Positions 34,978 to 44,716 of a stretch of DNA of 64,000 nt are shown here, piece by piece; within the stretch, counting starts at the first letter, position 1, and every line of letters starts with the position of its first letter. The notes beneath the pieces are model-generated. The model saw nothing but the letters and a program-made list of their open reading frames with translations. It was not told the DNA's origin and did not search any database. The position numbers and the translations under genes are program-made. The DNA comes from CBDCWT01 sp965223305 (lineage in GTDB: Bacteria; Planctomycetota; Planctomycetia; Pirellulales; Pirellulaceae), in assembly GCA_965223305.1 (NCBI GenBank), contig CBDCWT010000016.1, forward strand, positions 124,001-188,000, read 5' to 3'.

Positions 34978-37221
34978 ATGAGCACCAATCACATTCCTAG
35001 GGACCAACTTGAACGGCTGCTACGTTCCGAGCAAGACGATCTGGACGAAAAGCACTGCAAACATCTCGACAGCTGTCCTCAATGTCAGTCGGCGCTGAAC
35101 GCGATCGCGGCTACGCCGAAAATGTGGGAGAAAGCATCGGAGCTAATATCGGAACCGCTCATGTCGGAGTTGGCCATCAAACGAGCCGCTTCGAGCTACG
35201 GAGCACAGTCAGATGAACTTACGAGCGACCACGAACGCAATGACATGAGCCGCGATTCAGCTGAGTTTGTACTCGATCCGCCTTCCCACCCGGAGATGCT
35301 CGGACGGATCGGCAACTATGATGTCGAACGCGAGGTCGGCCGTGGAGGAATGGGTATCGTTTTCAAAGCGTTCGACACGGAATTGCATCGACCGCTAGCC
35401 GTCAAAGTCTTGGCACCGTGGTTGGCACAGAACGCGACGGCTCGCAAGCGATTCGCTCGTGAGGCCCGGGCGGCCGCGGCCGTAATCCATCCCAATGTGA
35501 TTTCGATCTATGGCGTCAACGCGAGCAAGAAAACGCCCTATTTGGTGATGCCGTTCGTCGCAGGCCCGTCGCTTCAACGCTTGATCGACGAACATGGCCC
35601 GTTAGACGAGAAAGACATCGTCCGCATCGCAATGCAAGTTTCTGCGGGCCTCGGCGCGGCTCACGCCCAAGCACTTGCCCATCGCGATATCAAACCCGCG
35701 AACATCCTGGTTGAAACCGAAGTCAGTCGCGTGTTGGTAACCGACTTCGGACTCGCTCGCGCGGTTGACGATGCGTCTGCGACCCACAGCGGGTACTTCG
35801 TCGGCACGCCGAACTACATGTCACCGGAACAAGCAACTGGCAAGCGTGTCGACGGGCGGAGCGATTTGTTCAGTCTCGGCAGTGTGATCTATTTCATGGC
35901 CACTGGCCGGATGCCGTTTCGTGCCGAGTCGCCGTTATGTGTGCTGAATCGAATCTCGTATGACGAACCCGCAGGCATCCAGCAGATAAACAACGACATT
36001 TCGAGCACGCTATCGAGTATTGTTGTCAAGCTCTTGGAGAAGAATCCTGCCGACCGATTTCAATCGGCGGGCGAAGTGCACCAGGTCTTGGAAAAGTATC
36101 TCGCCTACCTTCATCAACCGGATGTGTCGAAGCCACCCACCATTTCACTTCGCAGTCGTTTCGCGGAAAAACGGTCTTCCCGCGCCCGCAGTTGGCTTTA
36201 TTCGGTCGCTGGTCTTGGTTTAGTTTTCGCGATGTTGGCATTTAGCATCTCGCGGAGTTGGTTACCCGTTCAAGGCTGGCCATCGATGCCGGCGATCGAC
36301 AGTGGGAAGGAGTGGGCAGAGGATGGATCGAACGCAGTTGCGGCGCAAACCGGTGACACACCACAACCAGACGACGCATCCGAAAACAAGAGTTGGGCGC
36401 CCCCGAAGCTCGGTGGATCAGGCGGTGCCCAGCCAAATGGCTCTGAACAACCCTGGGATGAGGAAGAGGACTTGGTCTCCGAGGTCGGTGTGCCCGGAGA
36501 ATTTGTTACCGCAAAGAAACCTTCTCTGGGAAAGAACGTCGATGGCTACACGCTGTACTTGCCAGAGTCCTACTCGAACAACGCCGATCCATTTCCGATG
36601 ATTCTCTATCTGCAAGGCGTATCAGGAGTAGGTGGCGACGTTAGCCGTGTGAACAAGTTGGGCATGCCAAAACTCGTGTCTGATCTCCGCGAGGAAGACA
36701 ACGAGTTAAGCGAACTCGTGCGTGACCGCTTCATCATCGTCTCCCCTCACATTACTCGTGGAGAGTACTTCGAAGACGTGATGGCGATGAAGCAAATTAT
36801 CCAGGATGTCGCGGCGAGGCACCGTGCCGATACCTCACGCGTGTATCTCACCGGATTAAGTAGGGGGGGAAGTGGTGTGTGGGGAATAGCTTCCCGGTTG
36901 GAAGGAGTATTCGCGGCGGCGGCCCCATTGGCTGGGAAAGTTCACGGAGTCGAGGACAAGGGCAAACTTGCGAAGATGCCGATGTGGGTCGCTCATAACG
37001 TCGGAGACGATTTCACACCAGTCGCCGTTATGGTCACGAAGCTGAACAAGTTATCGAATGCCCAGTTCAAAGCGATCGACGCGGCTTCCGACTTAAGTCC
37101 GAGCGACTTGAAGCTCAACAAGATTTTCATGACTGGCGAGACTGACAACCACGACGCGTGGAGTCGCGTTTACAACGACCCGACGTTTTATCGCTGGTTA
37201 CTGAAACATCGCATCTGGTAA
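34978..37221 (+). CDS. Membrane Ser/Thr protein kinase fused to an alpha/beta-hydrolase-like domain
   Basis: 747 residues. Residues about 20-38 hold a zinc-finger-like HCKHLDSCPQCQ, as in anti-sigma factors. The kinase domain (about 105-380) has GRGGMGIVFKAFD, AVKVLAP (catalytic Lys), HRDIKPANILV, TDFGLARAV and GTPNYMSPEQATG. A transmembrane helix (YSVAGLGLVFAMLAFSI) lies near 405-425, then an acidic Gly/Pro-rich linker. The outside domain (about 510-747) looks like an esterase/PHB-depolymerase-type hydrolase: YTLYLPESY, PFPMILYLQGVSG, GLSRGGSG with the likely nucleophile Ser near 626, and a late Asp/His. The extracytoplasmic hydrolase might act as a sensor or enzyme. Co-directional with the ECF sigma gene. 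Confidence 0.88.
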   Translation: MSTNHIPRDQLERLLRSEQDDLDEKHCKHLDSCPQCQSALNAIAATPKMWEKASELISEPLMSELAIKRAASSYGAQSDELTSDHERNDMSRDSAEFVLDPPSHPEMLGRIGNYDVEREVGRGGMGIVFKAFDTELHRPLAVKVLAPWLAQNATARKRFAREARAAAAVIHPNVISIYGVNASKKTPYLVMPFVAGPSLQRLIDEHGPLDEKDIVRIAMQVSAGLGAAHAQALAHRDIKPANILVETEVSRVLVTDFGLARAVDDASATHSGYFVGTPNYMSPEQATGKRVDGRSDLFSLGSVIYFMATGRMPFRAESPLCVLNRISYDEPAGIQQINNDISSTLSSIVVKLLEKNPADRFQSAGEVHQVLEKYLAYLHQPDVSKPPTISLRSRFAEKRSSRARSWLYSVAGLGLVFAMLAFSISRSWLPVQGWPSMPAIDSGKEWAEDGSNAVAAQTGDTPQPDDASENKSWAPPKLGGSGGAQPNGSEQPWDEEEDLVSEVGVPGEFVTAKKPSLGKNVDGYTLYLPESYSNNADPFPMILYLQGVSGVGGDVSRVNKLGMPKLVSDLREEDNELSELVRDRFIIVSPHITRGEYFEDVMAMKQIIQDVAARHRADTSRVYLTGLSRGGSGVWGIASRLEGVFAAAAPLAGKVHGVEDKGKLAKMPMWVAHNVGDDFTPVAVMVTKLNKLSNAQFKAIDAASDLSPSDLKLNKIFMTGETDNHDAWSRVYNDPTFYRWLLKHRIW

Positions 37222-37326
37222 ATCCGTACGACATTCCAAGACCAGCGCGCAAGATTTCTCACGAAGCTACGTGAATGTGTTGAACGGCCGCTCTTCGGTC
37301 AACACATTACTCGCGGGAGCTGACAC

Positions 37327-38472
37327 ATGCAGAAACGCACTCTACTGAACAAGCTGTCCGTCTCGACTCAGACGGCTACGGTCGCAACCTTCCTCGTCGC
37401 CACGGCAATGATAGCTTATGCATCAAGTGGTGACGCGAAGGACGGGGACGAGAAGAAGCTTAATCGACAAAAGGCCGGAAGAGTAGCACGGCAAGAGCGA
37501 CCAGCGACGATAGACTTTGTCCTCGAAAAGGAAGTCGCGGTTGGCTCTGGCGGCGCACTCAAGCTGGAAGCCGATCGTGGGTCAGTCGAGGTGATCCCTG
37601 CGGATGTGAATCGCGTTTCAGTCGAAGTGATTCGCTCGATCGCCGAAAAGTACGTACATGAGGCAGAGGCGATTCTCAAGCATCACGAAGTTGTCATCTC
37701 GAGAGAGGGTAACAACGCCATCGTTCAAAGTCGATTGAAGCCCATTGCGATGAACAACGTAGTGGTGGATGGTGTCGGTATTGACGTCTCGGATGACATT
37801 CACCGAGCGGTGGAGAACGCCGTAGGAAAGCGTTTGAAGAACATCCATTTCCTCGTCACCATCCCCGCCAAGTTTGACGTGAAACTGAAGACGGGTGGTC
37901 AGAACATTGTCTGCGGTGATCTCGGCGGCCAAGCTCACTGTACAACGTCCGGAGGCGGGATCAAACTCGGCAAGATCGCAGGACAGGTCCACGCGACAAC
38001 TTCTGGCGGTTCTCTGCAACTTGCTGCCGCGGGCGATTCTGTTGAGCTAAGAACGTCGGGCGGCTCGGTCCGAGCTGGCAACATTTTGGGGGATGCCGTG
38101 GTGGCGACGAGTGGTGGCAGCATTCGCCTTGGACGAGTACGTGGCCGCGTGTCAGCGAAGACTTCCGGTGGGAGCATTCGTATCTTGGATGCGGGCGGTG
38201 CCATCGAAGCCATTACATCAGGCGGCTCGGTGACCGCAGCAATCTCGCAGCAGCCAAAGACTGACAGCTACTTCGCGACTTCCGGCGGAAGCGTCAACGT
38301 CGCGCTCGATAAAGGCCTCGCGTTTGACTTCGAACACCTCGGGCACGGCAAAGCGACTGGGCCCTTCCTAAATAGCGCCGGTCGACATCCGCGTACCGCA
38401 AAGCTCAACGGTGGGGGGCCAAAGCTTGTGACGAAAGGCAACGTCCGCTTCACTTATTTCGGCGACAAGTAA
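37327..38472 (+). CDS. Exported DUF4097-like beta-helix protein with TSGGS repeats
   Basis: 381 residues. The N-terminal hydrophobic segment (TATVATFLVATAMIAYASSG) is a signal peptide or anchor. After LKLEADRGSVEVIPADVNRV, about residues 195-330 carry at least seven rungs of the type TSGGSIRLG, KTSGGSIRILD, ATSGGSVNVA, giving a right-handed beta-helix or solenoid like DUF4097 putative adhesins. It follows the kinase gene by 105 bp and precedes the CBM9/beta-lactamase-like gene by 32 bp, so it is probably in one transcription unit. A role at the cell surface is inferred. Confidence 0.8.
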   Translation: MQKRTLLNKLSVSTQTATVATFLVATAMIAYASSGDAKDGDEKKLNRQKAGRVARQERPATIDFVLEKEVAVGSGGALKLEADRGSVEVIPADVNRVSVEVIRSIAEKYVHEAEAILKHHEVVISREGNNAIVQSRLKPIAMNNVVVDGVGIDVSDDIHRAVENAVGKRLKNIHFLVTIPAKFDVKLKTGGQNIVCGDLGGQAHCTTSGGGIKLGKIAGQVHATTSGGSLQLAAAGDSVELRTSGGSVRAGNILGDAVVATSGGSIRLGRVRGRVSAKTSGGSIRILDAGGAIEAITSGGSVTAAISQQPKTDSYFATSGGSVNVALDKGLAFDFEHLGHGKATGPFLNSAGRHPRTAKLNGGGPKLVTKGNVRFTYFGDK

Positions 38473-38504
38473 GCCGTTGAAAACAAACGCAAAAAGGAAC
38501 CGCC

Positions 38505-40535
38505 ATGATTCATCGTAATGTACTCCACCAAGCGTGCTTGCTAACTGCGATTGTGGTTGGCCATTCGCAATGCTTTGCTCACAGCGGCAATTCTTTCATC
38601 GCCCACGCCTTCCACAACGAGATCACGATTGACGGTGACCTGTCCGACTGGCCCAAGTCAACAGAATACGAACTTTCAGTTCCCTATTTGTTCGATGGGA
38701 AGCCGGATACCGAGGACTACACCGGGCGATTCCGAGTCGGCTGCGATTATGAACGCGAAGTGTTGTACGTCGGCGTTGAGATTAAAGATGATGTGATTAG
38801 ATTGGATAGCCCCGTTGACATGTGGAACTCTCGTGACGCGTGCGAGATCTTTCTCGCGTTGAAACACTCGCGAGAAGCAAGCGTGCCTCTTCAGTTTGTC
38901 TACCGCAGGGAACCACTCGTCGCTGAAGCAGACCGGTTCAACAAAGAACTGCACGACGCCTTCTTGGCGGCACGAAAGCACGACGGCAATCGACTGGTTT
39001 ATGAATGGCGAATTGACCTGAAGTGTTTGCCGGGCGGCAAGGGAATCACCGACCAGCCAACGGTTGTCGGTTTTGACGTTGGCTACATCGACCTTGACGA
39101 GGACGGCGACGTCGCGGTGTTTTGCTCGTCACCTGGAAAGGGAAAGCACCTCTCGTCAGCCACACTCGGCGATTTGATGATGCACCGCAAAGTGGATGCC
39201 CTCGTCACTGTGACGGGACAAGTGACGCGACCTGAAGCTCCCCCCGAATCTGAAGAAGCCAAGGATTCGAACTTTCCCCCTGTCGCGTTGCAGTCGTCCG
39301 GTCCATCTGGTTTTTACGTGCAGGTGCCGTGTGACAAGTTAGGACGGTATTGTGCGCCATTGCCGCCCGGAAACTCCGTCGCGTCGCTCGTGGATACATT
39401 GTCGACTCGCGTGTCAGAGGACGAAAAGATCACATTCGAAGTGCAGCGCGGAAAGAAGATCACTGTGCCAACTCTGCAGATAAGGCCACTCGACAAACCG
39501 TCGCTGATCGAAGAGACGGGACTTCTGCTACGCGAGGATTTCAATGCCGAGCAGGTCGATCGGTTCGTGGATGCTTACATGAAATACCACAAAATCCCAG
39601 GCCTCTCGCTAGCGATCGTAAAGGATGGTGAGATTGTCTACGGCAAAGGGTTCGGAGTGAAGAGTCTGGCCAAGAACGACGCGGTTACCGAATCAACCGT
39701 GTTCGAAGTCGCCTCAATGACCAAACCGATGTTTGCTTTCGCTGTGTGCCGTTTGGTCGAGCGTAAAGTTCTTGCGCTCGACACACCGCTTTGGAAATAT
39801 CTGCCGTATGCGGACATCGAGCATGATGAACGTTACAAGAAGATAACTTCCCGAATAGTGCTCTGCCATCGTGCCGGTTTTCCCAACTGGCGAGACGGCC
39901 AGCTCAAGATTCACTTCGAACCGGGTACAAAACAAATGTATTCGGGCGAAGCGTTCGGATACTTGGCCGATGTCGTTAGTCATTTGACAGGCAAGGAAAT
40001 CGAAACGTTGATGAACGAAGAGGTGTTTGCGCCGCTTGGCATTGAGAATACCTATTTGACCTGGGATGCTGACGCAGATGAGTCGCTAGTCGCCATGCCG
40101 CACAATGAACACAATACAACGCTTGTGAAGTCACAGTGGGACGACGTCTGGGTCGCGGGCTGCTTGCATGTCGATGCCAGGAATTTCGCGAAGTTCCTTC
40201 GAGCGATCATCAACAAGGAAGGACTGTCTGCGGAGAGCTACGCTGAGATGTTGCGTCCTCAAGTGGAAATCCCCGCAGACTCACACGACCAGAACTTCAG
40301 CCTCGGTTTCGTCGTGGGGGAATCAGAGTTCGGCAAGTACTGCCAGCACGGCGGCCACAATACGGGATTCACCAGTGCATTCAAAGCGTACCTGGATCGT
40401 AAGTTTGGCTACGTCTTCATGGTCAACAACTATCAGGCGCCGACGTTCGAAAAGGACTTGAAGGCGTTCCTGGTAACTGGTAGGGGAGCAGGGGCTGAAC
40501 GAACGAGCAAGCGTGCGCAGGGCGTAAGCAAGTGA
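38505..40535 (+). CDS. Exported CBM9-like domain fused to a serine beta-lactamase-like hydrolase
   Basis: 676 residues with a signal peptide (ACLLTAIVVGHSQCFAHSG). The N-terminal domain (about 35-200) resembles carbohydrate-binding module 9: ITIDGDLSDWPKSTEYE, VGVEIKDDVI, WNSRDACEIFLAL. The C-terminal domain (about 350-660) is a class C-like/esterase fold: KYHKIPGLSLAIVKDGEIVY, VASMTKPMF with S404-x-x-K407, the YSGEAFGYL Tyr region, and HGGHNTG in place of KTG. Such proteins cleave esters or D-amino-acid bonds rather than being true resistance enzymes. A cell-wall or glycan target is inferred from the CBM9. Confidence 0.88.
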   Translation: MIHRNVLHQACLLTAIVVGHSQCFAHSGNSFIAHAFHNEITIDGDLSDWPKSTEYELSVPYLFDGKPDTEDYTGRFRVGCDYEREVLYVGVEIKDDVIRLDSPVDMWNSRDACEIFLALKHSREASVPLQFVYRREPLVAEADRFNKELHDAFLAARKHDGNRLVYEWRIDLKCLPGGKGITDQPTVVGFDVGYIDLDEDGDVAVFCSSPGKGKHLSSATLGDLMMHRKVDALVTVTGQVTRPEAPPESEEAKDSNFPPVALQSSGPSGFYVQVPCDKLGRYCAPLPPGNSVASLVDTLSTRVSEDEKITFEVQRGKKITVPTLQIRPLDKPSLIEETGLLLREDFNAEQVDRFVDAYMKYHKIPGLSLAIVKDGEIVYGKGFGVKSLAKNDAVTESTVFEVASMTKPMFAFAVCRLVERKVLALDTPLWKYLPYADIEHDERYKKITSRIVLCHRAGFPNWRDGQLKIHFEPGTKQMYSGEAFGYLADVVSHLTGKEIETLMNEEVFAPLGIENTYLTWDADADESLVAMPHNEHNTTLVKSQWDDVWVAGCLHVDARNFAKFLRAIINKEGLSAESYAEMLRPQVEIPADSHDQNFSLGFVVGESEFGKYCQHGGHNTGFTSAFKAYLDRKFGYVFMVNNYQAPTFEKDLKAFLVTGRGAGAERTSKRAQGVSK

Positions 40536-40675
40536 GCATACAATTGACTCCGTGCAACTAATAGCCAGAGTCTTCGCGCCCGGCGCAAGTTTTTTGACTC
40601 TGGATCCCCCCGCCTCATCCGGCCTTCGGCCACCTTCTCCCGCAGTGGGGGAGAAGGGACGTTGGTGGCGGCTAA
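40536..40675. other. Spacer with GC-rich hairpin
   Basis: CTCATCCGGCCTTCGGCCAC at about 40614 and CTTCTCCCGCAGTGGGGGAG at about 40634 form hairpins like those at 12.9-13.1 kb. It may terminate the CBM9/beta-lactamase transcript. No gene is seen. Confidence 0.5.
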
Positions 40676-40849
40676 CCCGAATTATTCATGAGCGATCTGC
40701 TGCGAGGTCGTAAGTCCATCGGTGGCTTCGTCATGCTTCACAATTCTCCCTCGACGTATTGCTTCAATACGCCTGCGGAAGAATTGCTCGCCTTCCTTGC
40801 CACCAACGTACTTACAACCTCTCGCCACGATCTTCATGAATAATCCGGG
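40676..40849. repeat. Miniature inverted-repeat element, family A copy 3 (174 bp)
   Basis: Same element as at 9384, here flanked by CTAA (40672-40675) and CTAA (40850-40853). The different but still matched flank proves true target duplication rather than part of the element. Confidence 0.92.
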
Positions 40850-40891
40850 CTAATGCTAGGTCGCTTAAGTTGCCAGCGGTTCGCTTTCAGC

Positions 40892-43491
40892 CTACAGTCG
40901 CGGGTCGACGGGCTCGCTCTCCAGAGCCAATACGCCGAAGACACATTCGTGCACTCGGCGAAGTGGCTCGCGTCGGACAAACCGTTCAAGGGCTTCAACT
41001 CCAAGAGCGAACTCGCGAAGTGCCAAAGAGCGTTTGGCTCCCAATCCTCGGTTGCGGAGCCGGGTCAGGTTGTTTGGGCTTGTGTAATCGGGTCCGTAGA
41101 TGATCCGGAGGTACTCGCGACCCCGACACTTGACGGCCGGCTGGAGGAGGCCTTTCTTTCCCTTTGTGATGAAGTCAAACGGCTTGACCACCATGCCTTC
41201 ACCGCCCTTACCGGTAAGCTCGAGCCACCAAGCGGTCGTGTCCGCTACTTGGTCAGGATCTGTGACGTCCACCGTGCGGAAAGGGGTTGCCAGCAATAGT
41301 TGCGAATCGTGTCGGCAGATTGAAGCCAGGGTCTGCATATGCCACTGGTGGTTCTGTTGAACGTGCACGCTGCCCTCGGTCGCCAAGATGTGAAAAGGGG
41401 CGAGCTTCAGGTCATCAATCGAATCGACGTTCCAGCAATAATGCCGGTAGACGTCTGCAAAATCTTGGGCCGACTTGTGTCGTCGGTTGAATTCCTCGTG
41501 CAAACCTTCCAGTAGGTCTGCCTCTTCGCCGGTGAGCCGAGCGGCAGCCTGGGACATAGAATCCAAGACAGCAGGCAGGGCCGCATTGGCAGCCGCACCG
41601 ACAGCCGCGTACTGCGACTTAACCGACTCCTGAGCCTTCGCAGACCAGGGCATCAATTCGCAATCTAGAACCACCCAGTCTGTCTTTCGCTCTGTCCAGA
41701 ACTGGGCGGCCGTTAGAGCATCACGCACACGGGCTAATACGGCAGACTCGACACCAACGTCGTTAAAGAACCTTCGGCCCGTCCGCGTGACAATGATTCC
41801 CGTCTCGGTTTCCACTCCGAATCGACTCGCTGCTGCTGGCTGGTCCCGACACACGACGACGACAGCGCGCGACCCCATATGCTTTTCTTCACAGACGACT
41901 TTCGGCACACCTTGGCTACGAAAATATGAAAATGCCTCATCGGGATGTTCAAGGTAGCCGTCTTTGGTGCTCGTTTCCGACGGCGACATCGTCGGTGGAA
42001 GGTACACGAGCCACTTGGGATTCGCAGCAAATCGGCTCATCACTTCCAACGCGGCCGTGCCGTTCTCTTCGCGAATCGTCACGTTGTGACGCAACCGCGT
42101 CGAGATGATTCGCTTGCCGCTGACATCTGCCAAGTCCAGCAAATCGTCATGAAGGTGCTGAACCGACAGGGACGGCGACTTCTCATCCTCGTCGAGGAAT
42201 GGGCGTGCCGGTTCACAGTAGGTCTGCCTCGCCTTGACCGATACCAGCTCCAGTTCGGGATATCGAAGAGCAGTCAAAGCCCCACCGAAAACGCATCCGG
42301 TATCGATGTTGATGGTCTTGTTGAGCCACTCTGGCTCGGGCACCGGAGTATGTCCGTAAACCACCGTAGCGTTACCGCGGTACTCGGCGGCCCAAGAATA
42401 TCGGACGGGCAGACCGAACTCGTCGGTCTCGCCAGTCGTCTCACCGTAGAGAGCGAACTCGCGGACCTTCCCGGACCCTCGACCTTGCATCGACTCCTTC
42501 ATTCCCGCATGAGCGACAACCACCTTGCCATCGTCCAACAGGTAGTGACTGACGAGTCCGTCGAGGAAGTCTGATAGCTCTTTCGTGAATGCATCTCGCT
42601 GCTCTTCGGCAACAGATTCCACTTCGGCAAGCGAGTCAGCAAGACCGTGCGTAATTTGCACGTTCTTCCCACGGAGCTTGCGTAGCAGCTTCGTATCGTG
42701 GTTGCCGGGGACGCAGAGGCGTTTCCCGAGACGACCATATTCCGCACGAGGCTGAGCGAATCGACGATACGGGGACCGCGGTCGACAAGGTCGCCGACGA
42801 AGACTGCTTTACGGCCTTCGGGGTGGGTGTAATGCACGCTCGCCCAGCCGGGGCCGGGGTGCTCAAATGGCCTTTCTATGTAGCCAAGCTGCCCGAGCAG
42901 TTCTTCCAGCTCGTCACAGCAGCCGTGTACGTCGCCGATGAAGTCAAGCGGGCCGTGCTCGTCTCGCTTGTCGTTCCACAGCGGCGTCCGTTCGATGGTG
43001 GCGGCATCGACCTGTTCCGGCACTTCCATCACAAAGACGTGCCGGAAGCCCTCTCGCTTGAGTCCCTTGATGGCGCGACGTAGTTGCGAGCGCTGCTGAC
43101 GAATGACGTGGGGGCCGAAGTCTCGGTCCGAACGGTCGCGATTCCGCTCCTGACAAACATCCTCGGGTAGATTGAAGACGATAGCCACAGGCAGCGTATG
43201 GTACTCGCGAGCGAGCTGCACAAGCGGCTGGCGGGCTTCCCGCTGCACGTTCGTTGCATCGACGACTGTCAATCTGCCTGCCGCCAGCCGCTTGGCAGCG
43301 ATGTAGTGCAACACATCGAAGGCATCACTCGTGGCAGCTTGGCAGTTCTCGTCGTCGCTGACTAAGCCACGGCAGTAGTCGCTCGACAACACTTCCGTCG
43401 GCAGAAAGTGCTTGCTTGCGAAGGTGCTCTTACCGGACCCACTGGGGCCGATGAGTACAACCAACGACAGTTTGGGGATTGAGAAGGTCAT
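40892..43491 (-). CDS. pnkp: Bacterial polynucleotide kinase-phosphatase-ligase Pnkp, frameshifted near 42718
   Basis: This is the RNA end-healing and sealing enzyme of the Pnkp/Hen1 system. From ATG 43491 the kinase domain has VLIGPSGSGKST (P-loop, Lys21). The binuclear metallophosphatase has DFIGDVHGCCDEL (Asp187, His189) and VGDLVDRGPR. The frame is then broken: one C is missing at GCCTCTGCG (42712-42720), and restoring it yields ALCVPGNHDTKLLRKLRG, the GNHD motif. The rest carries VVVAHAGM and the ligase/adenylyltransferase domain with CEEKHMGSRAVVVV (adenylated Lys) and GGEGMVVKPFDF-like (GKGGEGMVVKPFDFI). Total length about 867 residues fits the family. It is last in the operon. Loss of function or a sequencing error. 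Confidence 0.92.
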
Positions 43492-43580
43492 TACCAGATT
43501 AATGGTGGTCAACAGTGCTGACTGCAAATGGGTCAGCTTCTCCGTGTCCAAGTCGACAATGCTCAGAAATGGTCGTCAGA

Positions 43581-44339
43581 TTAACTTCGCGAGCTGGTGC
43601 GTAGCCGAATTAGCAAGTCGTTCAACGCCGCTTTGCCATTCGCCTGCTCGGGAAGCAGGGACTTCTCCATTGCCGCTTCCAACTCCGCAACCAACCGTTC
43701 GTGCTCCTGCTCGTGGAACTGAATGTCCGCCTCGTCGAGCCGACCTTTTTCCGGCCCCGCGAGCTTCCGCTGAACCAACTCGTCGATGTAAGGCAGCTTC
43801 GCCGTTTCGTTGAGCGTCAGTAAGTCGGCTTCGACCTCGCCAGTTTGCATCAGGTGGATGCCGGTCAGTAGCACGCGGTAGACGTACAGCAGCGGCTTTA
43901 CCTTTGGTGGCTCCTCCTTGCGAAACAACTTCCATTGTGTCGCAGCGAAGCCAAGGTAGTGGTGAGCATGGTGCCGCGTGATGCAATCCTCCGCGATGGC
44001 CTTCAGCTCTTCGTGCTCTGGCGTCGTGTGCACGACCAATGGCGAGAGCAGCTGTTCGAGCACGTATCCGTTCTTTTTCAACATCAGCCCGAAGAACTTC
44101 TTCGCATCGTGAGTTACGAGGTCCATTTCAAGGCCATCGTGAATACCCTCCTTCTCGACGGTCTCTTCTCCGGGGTCGAGGCCGACCACCTGACCTAATG
44201 GCAGCAGGTGGACACCCCGCAGGTCGAAGTCGGAATCAGCGGAAGGGAAGCCATACAGGTGGGCCCCGCTGATCGTCGCAAAGACGAGGGGATATGGATG
44301 AGCGTCGACTTGTTTTTGCAGCTTATCGTAGGGAATCAT
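43581..44339 (-). CDS. DNA polymerase beta-like nucleotidyltransferase of the RNA-repair operon (second copy)
   Basis: 252 residues. The nucleotidyltransferase signature is TISGAHLYGFPSADSDFDLRGVH: a G[A]H...S-D-x-D arrangement with two Asp for metal binding, though GA replaces the usual GS. Helical C-terminal part with ITRHHAHHYLGFAATQWKL and YVYRVLLTGIHLMQTGEV. Its start overlaps the stop of the 126-residue gene by 4 bases. It ends 89 bp before pnkp. Such genes recur with pnkp/hen1, so a role in adding or mending RNA ends is likely but not shown. Confidence 0.85.
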   Translation of the reverse strand: MIPYDKLQKQVDAHPYPLVFATISGAHLYGFPSADSDFDLRGVHLLPLGQVVGLDPGEETVEKEGIHDGLEMDLVTHDAKKFFGLMLKKNGYVLEQLLSPLVVHTTPEHEELKAIAEDCITRHHAHHYLGFAATQWKLFRKEEPPKVKPLLYVYRVLLTGIHLMQTGEVEADLLTLNETAKLPYIDELVQRKLAGPEKGRLDEADIQFHEQEHERLVAELEAAMEKSLLPEQANGKAALNDLLIRLRTSSRS

Positions 44340-44716
44340 TCTTGTGTTGTATCATTTGGTCGAAACTCACGGATGAGTTTGATGCCATCGACGATGTTCT
44401 CGTTGAACGCGGACAAGTCTTCCGCTGGAATCCAATACTCGCGGCAATCTCTTCCGCCCACCTCGTGAATCTCATACTGGTCCAGGTACGACGTTCGAAC
44501 TCTGAACCGGAGGACATATCCGACGAATCCCGAGTTCGGGTCTTTCGTATTCCAGTCGCGCGCAATACCGACCGCATACTCTTCCGTCAAAACCGGATAG
44601 AAGATGGGCTGCCAGAACAAGCGGGCTGGAAAACGCCGCCAGCCGGTTTCTGCGATTAAGTCAAGCTCCTTTTGTCCAACAGGGCGAAAGAGCGTCGTTG
44701 TATCGTTGATGCTCAC
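44336..44716 (-). CDS. Small conserved protein of the RNA-repair operon, unknown function
   Basis: 126 residues from GTG 44716. Features are TTLFRPVGQKELDLIAETGW, RRFPARLFWQPIFYPVLTEE and ARDWN, then GYVLRFRVRTSYLDQYEIHE and EYWIPAEDLSAFNENIV. I recall similar proteins being labelled ADP-ribosylation/crystallin J1-like, but no catalytic motif is visible and I would not infer that activity. It overlaps both neighbours by 4 bases (stop/start overlaps), so all three are translated together. Confidence 0.75.
   Translation of the reverse strand: MSINDTTTLFRPVGQKELDLIAETGWRRFPARLFWQPIFYPVLTEEYAVGIARDWNTKDPNSGFVGYVLRFRVRTSYLDQYEIHEVGGRDCREYWIPAEDLSAFNENIVDGIKLIREFRPNDTTQE

Noticed and set aside
40892..43491. 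Antisense open frames opposite pnkp and the nucleotidyltransferases
   Set aside because: They follow the codon shadow of clearly conserved genes and have no recognisable motifs.
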